DNA of 64,000 nucleotides from Chrysoperla carnea (Eukaryota > Arthropoda > Insecta > Neuroptera > Chrysopidae), in assembly GCF_905475395.1 (NCBI RefSeq), contig NC_058339.1:11540001-11604000 (forward strand). The letters are read 5' to 3'. Every line of letters starts with the position of its first letter. Position 1 is the first letter of the stretch. Below the pieces are notes generated by a model. That model made no database searches. It was not told the DNA's origin and worked only from the letters and a program-made list of their open reading frames with translations. Made by a program: the position numbers and the translations under genes. Positions 13,641-25,730 of the stretch are shown piece after piece.

Positions 13641-13904
13641 TAATAATCAAACAAATAGTGGTACTGAACTGACTGAGCAAACGAATCTTCATCCATCAAA
13701 ACTCTCAGAGGGTCAGGAAACATACGAATTATGCTATATCTCCAGTAAAACTTTGAACCATGCCACTGCTAGCGCCTGTAGTAAAAGAAAGAGAAACCTT
13801 CAATATCTTACAAACTTCCTCTAGATACATTTATAATGTCTATAATTAAATTTGTCACCTGTTTTAAATAACTTAAAATTAAATAATAAATTTTATTAAT
13901 CATA

Positions 13905-14370
13905 TCTTAATATATATATTTCTTGTGTGCGTGTGTATGTAATTGAACTCCTCCTAGACGGCTGGACCGATTTTGATGAAATTTTTTGTGTGTGTTCGTG
14001 GAGATTCGAGAATGGTTTAGATTTACAATTTGGTCCAGTACAACTGTTTTTGAGGGCTCCGTACCAAAAAAATGAAATTTCATTAAATGGTGGGAGCGCA
14101 TATAAATCATATCACATTATGTATACTATGTGTACTATGTATTTTTAATAGTATTCAGGTATTGTCAATAGGCATTTATTAGAGCCATATGCGAGCGCAG
14201 CGAGCTCTACTATCAAAGGTCAGGCCAAAGGTCGAAGGTCAGGCCAGTCCAATAAATAGGAGTTAAATTGGGGTTTAGCGGGATGGGTTTAGCGGACAGG
14301 CTAAACGTAGTATAGGTATTCATGAATTGGAGTTACGTTTTTACGGGACAACGTTCGTCGGGGCCGCTAG
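13905..14370 (+). mobile_element. Non-autonomous Helitron-like element
   Basis: The element starts TCTTAATATATATATTTC after an A at 13904 and ends GGGGCCGCTAG before a T at 14371. That is the 5'-TC...CTAG-3' structure inserted between A and T that defines Helitrons. Its 5' part contains GACGGCTGGACCGATTTTGA, common in insect Helitron families. It is 466 bp with no Rep/helicase ORF. Confidence 0.7.
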
Positions 14371-14505
14371 TATATATGTATATTAAACATTACATGTATA
14401 TTTACTTTCTAATAAATTATACAGATAAGTATAATATATTTCTTTAAATTTTAAATCTACAAAAGTTTACCTACACTACGGCAGGAAAACCGTAATTGGG
14501 AAATA

Positions 14506-15199
14506 AAACAAGTTAAAACAAACAATTGACCGAGTAATTTGTTGAAATACCCCGTATAGAAAGTGTTGAATGTCAGCGCTTGCATTTTTTTATAAATTAG
14601 AAAAGTTTAAAAACCAACACAATTATGTCGTTCTAACTAATATTTGGTTTTTGAAAATTTCGAAAATTTTGGAAATAATTTTCAGAATTTTTTTTCAAGA
14701 ATAATTAACAAGATTACTAGTTGGAACTACCTGCAAATTTTCAACTCCTTATCTTTTATAGTTTTGGAGAAAATGGATACCAAACTTTTGTTCTAATTTG
14801 CGTCCTCTTGGGTGCCTAAACAGTGATGTTTAGAGATAAGTTTTTCAAATAAAAGTTGTTTATTTATTGATAGAAACATTTTTTATAATTAACCGTTTGT
14901 TCTATATCTAACCATTTACAAGATGGATTCTACGGATCTAAGATCGAATTGACCTATGTTGCTCAAAGTAACTGTCTTGAGCACGATATAAAAACTTCAG
15001 TTTTAAATCTTTTTTCATTTTTGTGTTTTTGTATGACAGAGGAACGGGCGCACAGGCGGGCAACCAGAAACGGATTAATTAGTTGATTCTATGAGCACTT
15101 CATACCAAAATTTTGTTTGTATCATCAATATTTCCAAGCGGTACAAACTTGGGACAAAACTTAGTATACCTTGATATATATTCCAAATATACAGGGTAT
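14506..15199 (-). repeat. Family A repeat, variant with altered 3' arm
   Basis: A diverged reverse-strand copy from AACAAGTTAAAACAAACAAT to GGTATAAAAAT. Its 3' arm contains a TTTTCTCCAAAACTATAAAA module (reverse complement at about 14750-14780) that the main copies lack but the copy at 52256 shares, so the two form a subfamily. Confidence 0.75.
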
Positions 15200-15753
15200 A
15201 AAAATATCTCAATAGTTAGATATTTATTAATAAATTACAAATGACTAGAATGTGTTAATTTATGATATCAGAAAGACACATTACTCATAAATTAATCAAT
15301 AATTCATTCATAGTCTAAAATGAAACTGTAACCAGTCATCGCTAATAAACTCGCAACTTTAGGAAAGCTCAGGAATAATATCGATCGCCAAATGCTAGCG
15401 TTCCGACCAATTTATGTAAAGGACTCCTGGCTGTCCCGAACAAGATTGAATTCCAAATTTAAATATAACCTGTGTACTACACCTGAGTTTTTTTTTACTT
15501 TACAATACCACGCAACTACAAAAATATATAATATATTGTGTGCAAGTAATGCTTATAAATTTGATAATATAGATATCGCTGTTCAATCATCAATACTCTA
15601 ATTATAGTCGTCTCTGCTCATTAAACGATGGATATTCGATGAACTCATAATTCAATTAAAATTTTGTTTTTATATCATCGACAACCTTATATTTTCAAGA
15701 TATTATTATAAACAAAATTGTCTAAATATTTTAGATAGTTTTTTATCACACTC
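15200..15753. other. Non-coding, one unassigned open stretch
   Basis: A plus-strand open frame from about 15333 to 15601 (includes ANKLATLGKLRNNIDRQML) has no start support or known motif. It may be a relic or chance. Confidence 0.3.
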
Positions 15754-16129
15754 TTAAGGACGTTCATGCGTGTACCTGTTTTGCTATATGCGTTCATAGG
15801 GAAACACTATGTAAATTTTAAAGAATTTTAAATTAGTAGAAAATAGAATTTTTTTTTGAAATTCTATTAAAAGTGTAAATAACAGTTAACTGGTAAAAGT
15901 TTCAAGTATGGTTTTCGATATAATTTTTGAAAAATATCGATTTATATTTTCCATTTACTCTCATGTTAAACCTTACTTTTAGTCACTTTTTAAACTTAAA
16001 ATTTTATGAAATTAATTCGATAACAGGTTATTTTTCCTGTTTTAAATCATAGAAAATCATTTAAACTATCGTTTTATCATATTGTTTTTAATTTCTCTAC
16101 TAATATCGTTGACGCATGAACGTCCTTAA
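15754..16129 (+). mobile_element. 376-bp MITE, TTAA-flanked, copy 1
   Basis: Ends TTAAGGACGTTCATGCG and CGCATGAACGTCCTTAA are ~17-bp inverted repeats including TTAA. It is exactly the same length as the copy at 17558-17933 and in opposite orientation. No ORF. Confidence 0.88.
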
Positions 16130-17557
16130 GATTTTTAGATATAGAAATATCCAATTGAAAAGGATAATCTATATGATTCATTATTTTTTCAGCAAACTTT
16201 AAAATAATAATAAAAAGCTCGGTTACCTAGGATTTTTTTGTGATTTTTGGAAACTTTGTTAATCAAAAAATGTATTTATAAAGTTTTATTGAAATTCCTA
16301 GTATTATCCAATTCTTGCATGTCCTGGTAAAAACAACCTAAATATATAGAACCAAAATCCAATTATCACTCTGTATGTTTAATTAAATTTTAAATAATGT
16401 TAATACATCGATTAACAAAGATTATTATTATAACAAAAAAAAATAGACACAGACCAATAACATTCTTATGTAGAACAAAAATAATTATTATGTATTGTAT
16501 GTAAAGGTAAAGCAGACCTGGGTACTACATGGACTTGAGCAATATTATGTAATATTAAAAAAAATATTTATATAAATAAATAAATATATTGCTAAATAAA
16601 TGTAATAAAATATATGTAATATATATTAATAAACATTAATTAATAAAATTAAAATTGTGATGAAAATTTTTAGGCAAATAAGAATCATATTTAAAATAAT
16701 TCAAAAAAAAAAAAAAAAAAAACAATAGTGTTATTAATAATTTTAATTAGATAATATTTATAACAATTGAATATAATTATTCGAATTAACAGTGTGTGTA
16801 TATTAGAGTACCCATATATCTATCTATATAATAATAACATATATATTTGTAATTCAAATCAAATTTTATTATTTATATTTGGGTAATGTTTTTATATGAA
16901 CAATAACATCATATTTTTTAAAATTATAATAATTGAAGATAATTATTTAAATTTTAAAATGTAGAGTAAAATAAATTTGAAAAGTTGGGAAATTAGAAAC
17001 AGATACATATAACAAAAAGCAATTGATAAAATAATTTGTTGGATATAGACAGTGTTGCCAGAAGTACTTGAAAGGTCAAAATATTTTAAGAGCTTTTTTT
17101 TATCCACTTTATTATCCAAAAAGAATGTTTGTTCAAGAGAAGAGAGGATCGACATGATTTTTATTTTAGGAAAATTCCAATTTTTTCATGAAAACTTACA
17201 CAGTTAGCTTTAGAAAAAATTATGGTATTTGATAGTTAACATTAATTCAATTATTCACACTTGCGACAAGAAATCAAACGATTAGTCGGAATAATACGCT
17301 AAAATTGCTACTATAATTTTAGAAAACACAGAATATTTCTAGAATCAAAAAGTTAATGTGAGGTAAACCTTGATAAATAACTTTCATGCATTCCGCGTTT
17401 CCGGCCACATAACATTATAGCCAACAACCCTCCATCTATTCTTGAAAGAAAATTTTGTTAAAATCAAGCCATCATATAGCGTGAACAACGCTGTATATTG
17501 CTAGAAAGCCCAGTTCTTCATTTCCAAAATAAGGTTTTTTTTCAGTTCTAGAACCAC
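16130..17557. other. AT-rich DNA between the inverted MITE pair
   Basis: Poly-A and AT-rich tracts, no gene. It would form the loop if the two MITE copies paired. Confidence 0.55.
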
Positions 17558-17933
17558 TTAAGGACGTTCATGCGTCTACGATATTAGTAGAGAAATTAAA
17601 AACAATATGATAAAGCGATAGTTTAAATGATTTTCTATGATTTAAAACAGGAAAAATATCCTGCTATCGAATTAATTTCATTAAATTTTAAGTTTAAAAA
17701 GTAACTAAAAGTAAGGTTTAACATGAGACTAAATGGAAAATATAAATCGATATTTTTCAAAAATTATATCGATAACCATACTTGAAACTTTTACCAGTTT
17801 ACTATTATTTAAACTTTTAATAGAATTTCAAAAAAAATTTCTATTTTCTACTAATTTAAAATGCTTAAAAATTTACATACTGTTTCCCTATGAACGCACA
17901 TAGCAAAACAGGTTCACGCATGAACGTCCTTAA
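17558..17933 (-). mobile_element. 376-bp MITE, TTAA-flanked, copy 2 (inverted)
   Basis: Same termini, length and internal sequence as 15754-16129 in reverse complement, with scattered substitutions. The different flanks (ACCAC/ATATG against CACTC/GATTT) show independent insertions. Confidence 0.88.
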
Positions 17934-18418
17934 ATATGACAAGCTTACAAAATTTGTGTTACCATTGTGTAATTAATTATTTCACTCATGGCAATTTTAT
18001 GAACAAAATTTAGGCCCTACATGTTTCCAGTACCTTATATTGAATAAATGGAGATTTACAATTTTTTTAGGGCAAACAATTACATTAAAACAAAATTTTT
18101 GATAGATACGTAAATCCAATTATAAAAACAAACAATTGTTATCTCAATAAACTCTAGGAAAGTTATTTTAATTGGTATTACAACATAGGTACGTACAAAC
18201 AAGAATAATATTGACAATCAAAAATTAAATTTATATACCAATTTATGTTAAAATAAATAAATTATTTTTCAATTTCAAACATACAAATGTCAATAAGATT
18301 GTTCAACAAAAGCCAATGTAAACCAATAATCATCTAATAATAATAATTTCAAACATATAATATAAAAATATTTTAGTATATTGAAAATTAAGATTTGACT
18401 ACCTACTATTTGATTATT

Positions 18419-18922
18419 TTTTATACCATGTGTATGAAATATACCAAGGTATACTTAGTTTAGTCCTAAGTTTGTAACGCTTAAAAATATTGATGCTACG
18501 AAAAAAAATTTGGTATAGGTGTTCATACAATCATCTAATTAGTCCAATTTTGGTTGTCCGTCCGTCCGTCTGTGAACACGATAACTCAAAAACGAAAAAT
18601 ATATAAAAAATGTGAGTCCGAGTTCGTACTCACGGAAAATTAGGAAAATTATGTAGGACCTATTTTGTAAACCGTTAGAGATAGAAGAAAAGTTTAGAGA
18701 TAGAAAAAATGTTCCTTATCAAAAAATGAACAACTTTTGTTTGAAACATTTTTTTGTAAACATCACTGTTTACTCACGAGGGCACACATTAGATGCAAAT
18801 TTTATAGTATGTATTAATATGGGATTATCAGTTATGTATGTGTGACATGTATGTATATGTAATGGGTCTGTACATGGTATTTAAACAATTAACTCAACCA
18901 ATTGTTTGTTTTCACTTCTTTT
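18419..18922 (+). repeat. Family A dispersed repeat
   Basis: Begins TTATACCATGTGTATGAAAT and ends CAATTGTTTGTTTTCACTTC. It has a small deletion and substitutions in the middle. Confidence 0.85.
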
Positions 18923-19923
18923 TATTTATGTACAATGTAATTATGATGTCACAACCAAACACACGGCGGCCCGCACTCATTCAAATATGCATCTAATATA
19001 GGTATACTTACTTTTTATAAAACAATATTTTTTTTTACTAAATGTTTCGTGTCGCCTTCGAGCAATTGCAATTTAAAACAAAGAAATTATAAAATATTGG
19101 TCAAATAAAATATTTTATTCGTTTTCAAAATAAATGCTAAGTGTGTGTATGACTGGCTAAAACAAGGTTCTTGCCAAAAATACAGCTGCTGCATCATGAA
19201 ACATTTCAAAAAACTGAATTAATGCCGACTAATTGTTTAAATAGTGTACAAATTTTATCTTATTGGGACGAAGTTTATAGGATATTTCACATTTGGCGAA
19301 TAAGGACTAGATGACCCCGGTAAAAACAGTCACTTTTGGTTTAGTTTTTTTTGTTACACTTTTTTGGTTGAACCTTCCTACTCATCAAACAAATCAAAAC
19401 GATAACGAAGGTTAAGGAAATTAGTTCCAAAATTACCTTGGACGTGTTTCGATCGCAAGACCTTCCGTATGAGGAAATAAAATTCCAAGATAATATTATT
19501 TTAGTATTATAAGTTGGTCTTGTATCCATATATGACCGGGATACTAGGATAAAGTTATTACATTATTATCGGTTCTAAATAACCAATATTATCTACGGAC
19601 CAAAAAAACAATTATTATCTAACAACTTAGTATTTAGAATAATGTATTTCCTGGTGAAGAAATGAGTTATACCAGAAATGTTGTTCATTTTGATTTGAGG
19701 GTGTTTAAATTTTACGTGACTAAATAAAAATATAAATACTTCAAATTTGCTTATTGTATTGTAAGTACAAATAAAAAACTCGCTGTATTTAATAATAACA
19801 TACGGCAAAAGATAATTTACAATCGTGATTACTGTAAACATTATTATATTAGTAATATTTTTTTTAAAATATTTATCAATATTAGTCCGCGGGACAGGAT
19901 CCTTTTTGTTAAATGTTTAATAC

Positions 19924-20392
19924 ATGCAACTTCGTAAGTGGCTAGCTTCCTTTTGACGAGTCTACCAAACTTTCTCTTTACGACTTTTTTTTGAAGGTGT
20001 TGTGTTTTCAAATGGGCCTGATAACGTATTTTTTAAGCTGTCGGTTTGAAAAAATCTAGCTGGGAATTTTTCGCGGACACTATGGCATCTGGATAACATT
20101 AATAATTATTAAACAATTCAGCAAAATTTAACTATGTATGTATTGAAAAAAAAAATGCTTAAGTTAGGCATGTTCGAGGTGGTAGACAAGCTCATCGAAA
20201 CAGTATTTTTGTCGGACAAAACATTTTTTTTGTTTAATTTTAATGTTATCAAGTGGTCATAATCTATGAAAAATTCCCTGCTGCGTTATTTATCATGTTC
20301 ATTTAAAAACAAGCAACACTTTCGAAAAAATTCGTAGAAAAAAAAAGATTGTTAGACTCACCGAAAGAAAGCCACTCATGAAGTTTCAAGAA
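19924..20392. mobile_element. Possible ~470-bp inverted-repeat element
   Basis: GCAACTTCGTAAGTGGCTAG at the left and GAAAGCCACTCATGAAGTTTC at the right are inverted. GAGTCTACCAAAC near the left end is also echoed. It resembles the shorter element in protease intron 2. Confidence 0.5.
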
Positions 20393-23036
20393 TAAATTAA
20401 TCATTTAACAACAAGCGTGCTGTTTCGTGGACTATATTCTGGTTCTTAAGAAATTTATGTTTATTGTTTAACACGGAATTTAATTATATAATTAATATTT
20501 ATGACAATAAATTTTTGTACCATGTTAACAATCAACATAAAATGTATACAAAAAACATACACACAAAAAATTGTATCAAGCAGAAAAAACGAATATAAAA
20601 TTTAAAATATTTATTTTTGTTTTCGTTGTGGATTTTCGATTACAGTGAGGGAAAGTTATATGCAGTTATTACGACTAAAAGTTTACGATAATATAAGAAC
20701 GCACAGAGCTTCAATTTCTGTAGTGATATGGTTCTATTCCTAAAACTGAACTTAAAATTTATATTAACCTTTCCTTTCGATTTACATACCAGACATTAAT
20801 TTTAGATTAAAAGTTGCCAACAGTTTCTGGAAGGAATTTTCAACTGTGATCCTTATTGAGCATTTACTATATAGATTACCTGCAAAAAGCTTCTTTTCAA
20901 GCTCAAAAAATTATTTTATACGTAATAGTGAGCAATTATATATCTAGTCTCAGTGTCCGAACCTTAGACATATAACTTGATTATATTATTGAATAACAAA
21001 TACGTTTAATTTCTGGCAATTGATCCAAAAATTATCCACATTATTTTAGTTCATGATTGTAACTGTTCAATTATAATGATTTTATTTTTAATTTTTTTAA
21101 TTAATATAACTAATTAAACGTTAATTTTTCGTATCTAATACAAATCGATAAAAGTCATATAACAATAAATAATATAATAAAAATAATATGACCTTATTAG
21201 AGTCTTGAAGCCCACAACAATACACAATAGAATCTGTAACATTTATAATATGCCAATATAATTAGACAAAAATATTCTTGCACAAGATTGATTGTGGGTA
21301 CACTTCAAAAAAACGAAGCTGTTAATCACAAATGTTACGTGAAAATTAAATCCTGGCCTGTAATTTTACACTTTTTACTACAAAAAGGAATACTAATATA
21401 CAAATTTGCTCCTAAAATTACAATCTTAAATTATGAAAGATTACTATACAAAAATTTGTTGTTTTTTCCAAATTTCATTACCATTATAGCTTCTGATCAA
21501 CATCTTCTAAACCAGAGCCTCATTTAATTTCTCAGAGCTTCATTCAATTTCACTGAAATATCATTTTCATAGTAATATAAGGTATATTAACTTTAGTCCC
21601 CAGTTTTTAACGCTTGAAAATATTGACGCTACCAACAAAATTTTGGTACAGGTGTTCATCAATTCATCAAATTAGTCCGTTTCCGGTTGTCTGTCCGTCT
21701 GTCCGCCTGTCTATCAACACGATAACTCAAAAAGGAAAAGAGATATCAAGCTGAAATTTTTAGAGAGTGCATAGGACATAACAAGTAAGATTCGTAAATG
21801 AGCAACATATGTCAATTGGGTCTTGGGTCCGTAGGATCCATTTTGTAAACCGTTAGGTATAGAACAAAAGTTTAAATGTAAAAGTGTTCTTTATAAAATA
21901 ATAAACAACTTTTGTTAGAAACATTTTTTCGTAAACATCACTGTTTACCCGCGAGGGCGTAAATTAGGTAAAAAATAACAAAAAATTAAGTTTAAATTAA
22001 AATTAATAGAAACAATTTATGATTTGTCTCAATATCCATTTATACTCATATATAGTTGATAAATTAAAAATTTTTTTGAACAGTGTATTAAGCAATATCA
22101 CCGTATTCTACTCACTGATGTCCATATCTGGAGATATTAGTTGATATCTTTATTAAATTCAATATGCTACTATTAACAATATAAAAATTTTATAATTCAA
22201 GTACAATAATAAATAATTATTTTTGACCTTAACCAAATTTGCAACTAAACTTTAATTATTATTTTCTATAAAAAAAAGTTATCTTAGTTAAGTGTACTTT
22301 TTTGATATGAAAAATTGGTCTAATTAAAAACATTTTTCTAATTGTACATTTTTGGTTGATCAATAATTAAAAAATTCTTATATAATTAATTTTCTTATAC
22401 AGAATTAATTAATTTACTTGATTCCAAGCTTGTGGCTATATATACAGATATATAAAAAAATGTAAAGAAGTAATAAAAACTTTTTTTTTGCTATAATCTA
22501 GAATCACCAATCATCCCCTTTTCATTTACCTTTCTTTTTGTTTTCTGCTACATCGATTCTATGATGTAAAAACAGGCATTAAACTGCCTACAGTTGACAA
22601 AGCTACGAAATGCAAAACAGATTTGGAGACACTATCAGAAAACGAATTAAATGTTAGTAAAACAAAAAATTTATAATGTCTACTAAAATTAGTTGCCCTT
22701 TGATTGCCCGTTTCACCTTTTTCGGACCTTACAATTTTGATTTTCCCAATCTTTCGTATGTATATGTAATATAAACGCACATATGTTTTTTTTTTGCGCG
22801 CTGTTGGTCAAATTACGAAATACTTAAAAAAAATCTTAATAAACAGATCGATAGGAAATATTCATTTTTTAATTGAGAGTAAAGTCTGCAGAAAAAAAGT
22901 GAGAAAACTGTAAATATTTCCGAAATTAGCATATGAAAATTTTTGTTTTATAAGTTAAAAGCTACAACTTGGCTTAGGGTACCATTGCTGCTGTTTTTAC
23001 TTCTTAAAACTGAATGAACAAATGATAAGAAGCCAA
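20393..23036. other. AT-rich non-coding DNA
   Basis: Apart from the family A copy at 21572-21973, no gene or repeat is recognised. Confidence 0.5.
21572..21973 (+). repeat. Family A repeat, 3'-truncated
   Basis: Matches the consensus from AAGGTATATTAACTTTAGTC to the GTAAACATCACTGTTTACCC hairpin, then stops after GGGCGTAAATTAGGT. Confidence 0.85.
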
Positions 23037-24110
23037 ATGAATTGACTGAGTTAATTGTTGAAATGCCATGTATAGACAGTGATGATTACGGAATCGTTTG
23101 TTTTTCACGTCATGTAAGTAAAGAGAGATTGTCAGCCAAGTTACACATACATAACTGAACCTAATTTGCGCCCTTATGGGTAGATAGTGATGCTTTTCAA
23201 AAAAAATGTTTCAAATAAAAATTGTTTAGTTTTTTATAAGATACATTTTTTACATTTAAACTTTTGTTCTATCTCTAACGGTTTACTCGATGGGTCCTAC
23301 AGACGCAAGACCGTTACCTATGTTGCTCATTAACGAACTCGTCTTGAAAAAATTTCAAAATGTAAAAATTTCAACTTGATATATTTTTATACCATGTATA
23401 TATGAAATATACATAGTATATTAAGTTGAGTCCCAAGTTTGTAACGCTTAAAAATAATGATGCTAGGAAAAAAATTTTTTCATAGGTGTTCATAAAATCA
23501 CCTAATTAGTCCATTTCCGGTTGTCCGTCCGTCCGTCTGTGGACACGATAACTCAAAAACGAAAAAAGATATCGAGCTGAAATTTTTACAGCGTACTCGT
23601 AAGAAGTGAGGTCAAGTTCGTAAATGAGCAACATAGGTCAATTGGGTCTTGGGTCCGTAGGACCCATCTTGTAAACCGTTAGAGATAGAACAAAAGTTTA
23701 AATGTAAAAAATGTTCCTTATCAAAAATTAAACAACTTTTGTTTGAAACATTTGTTCGTAAACATCACTGTTTACCCGTTAGGGCGCCAATTAGGCGGAA
23801 ATTTTATAATATGTACTATACTTGATTATCAGTTATGTATGTGTCACATGTTTGTATGTGTAATGTGATAAAGAAATCAACAATGACTATACATGATATT
23901 TCAACAATTAACAGTCAATTGTTTGTTTTCACTTGTTTCGTTTTAGAGTTTTGACAGACAGACAGACAGACAGGCGAAAATGGACTAATAATGTGATTTT
24001 ATGAACACCTAGACCAAAAATTCTGTTCATAGCATCAATATTTTTAAGCGTTACAAACTTGGGACTAAACTTAGTATACCGTGATAAATTTCATATACAT
24101 GAAATAAAAT
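23037..24110 (-). repeat. Family A repeat on the minus strand, split by a plus-strand copy
   Basis: The parts are 23037-23387 (3' half in element orientation) and about 23945-24110 (5' half). They are consecutive in the consensus, and the break falls in the GATATC-TTTTTTCG segment. The inserted copy is listed separately. Confidence 0.8.
23388..23944 (+). repeat. Family A repeat inserted into an older family A copy
   Basis: A near-consensus full-length copy from TTTTTATACCATGTATATAT to TTTGTTTTCACTTGTTT. It is less diverged from the other full copies than its host. Confidence 0.85.
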
Positions 24111-24504
24111 ATTAATAATATCTAATATAACTACTGTAGGTACTATTCGAAAGATCAAGTATAATAAATAGACCGAATCGAAGTGAAATTTTAAATAATT
24201 TTAAATACTGTCGTGTTATACACAAAAAAATTTAAATAAATAAAAATAAATTTTATTTAATAATACGATTTTAAATGTCATGTATTGTATATATTATTGT
24301 ATTCATATATTGTATGAATTTTATTATTATTTCGGTGTTTGTTTTATTATAAAGCTATAATACATGTTTTGAATTCGATTAAAAATTATAATTTGATTTA
24401 TACAAATACATATATAAAGAATTAAATCCTTTAGGATCGGATATAAGAATTATTAAATAGGTGTATGACATATACTACATGTCATACACCGTTATTATAT
24501 ATAT

Positions 24505-25056
24505 GTATTATATTTCAAGGTATTCAAAGTTTAGTCCCAAGTTTGTAACGCTTAAAAATATTAATCCTATGAAAAAAATTTTGGTATACGTGTTTATAAA
24601 ATCACTTAATTAGTCCATTTTCGGCTGTCTGTCCGTCTGTCTGCCAACACGATAATTCAAAAACGAAAAAAGATATCAGGCTGAAATTTTTATAGCGTAC
24701 TCAGGACGTGAAAAGTGAGGTCAAGTTCGTGAATGAGCAACATAGGTCAATTGGGTCTTGACCCATGGATCCGTAGGACCCATCTTGTAAACCGTTAGAG
24801 ATAGAACAAAAGTTTAAATATAAAAAATGTTCCTTATCAAAAATTAAACAACTTTTGTTTGAAACATTTTTTCGTAAACATCACTGTTTACCCGTGAGGG
24901 CGCCGATTAGGCGGAAATTTTATAATATGTATTATACTTGATTATCAGTTATGTATGTGTCACATATTTGTATGTGTAATGTGATAAAGAAATCAACACT
25001 GACTATGCATGGTATTTCAACAATTAACTCAGTCAATTGTTTGTTTTCACTTGTTA
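24505..25056 (+). repeat. Family A dispersed repeat, near full length
   Basis: Runs from TATTTCAAGGTATTCAAAGT to TGTTTTCACTTGTT and lies 3' of transporter copy 1. It has a small local duplication at GGGTCTTGACCCATGG. Confidence 0.87.
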
Positions 25057-25730
25057 TATATTTGAAATCAAATTCGTAAACCATTATTTTGGAATGAGCA
25101 TATTCCATTCTTTAATGACTTGCTTAAAAAGTACTATATCCTAGCCTAGGAGAATGTCTATGATTTTTAAGGCGTCAACAGATTCAAAAATGTCGAAAAA
25201 GAATCAAGTGAACTTTCTGGCTTAACATCGTAAGGTGTATTAAAAATTTACCTGTTTAATATTCGCTTCGTGCGTGAGTTTCGTTTCCACGGTAACGATA
25301 CACTACTTTAATTATAGAATTTTATGGATGCATATATAATTGTATGGATTGCATTTAAGATTTACATTGAAAATTTAATATTTTTGTCTCACAAATCTAA
25401 ATAAATAATTATGATAATTTACATTTGAAAAATAATATTTGTGCAATTCGATTTCTTATTTTCACAATTTTTAATGCATTAAGTTTAATTAATTCGTGTC
25501 TTTCAATAATTTAAATTTGACAGTTCTATAACATTAACATGTAAAGAACTGCAAATTAGTCATAACAGCCCCCTTTAACGCCAAAATTTTTCACTGGAAG
25601 CGCTGGCATCGATTTTACTGTCCCCACCATGACTACGCACACAACGAATAAAGGGCATTAATAAGAATGCATATAATTGGAGATGAACCTAAGAAAACGT
25701 TTTTTTGTCTTTAAGATAGTCCACTTAAAC

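Noticed and set aside
23951-23975. GACA/GTCC short tandem runs as a CRISPR or other regular array
   Set aside because: They are the internal tetranucleotide run of family A copies, with no spacers.
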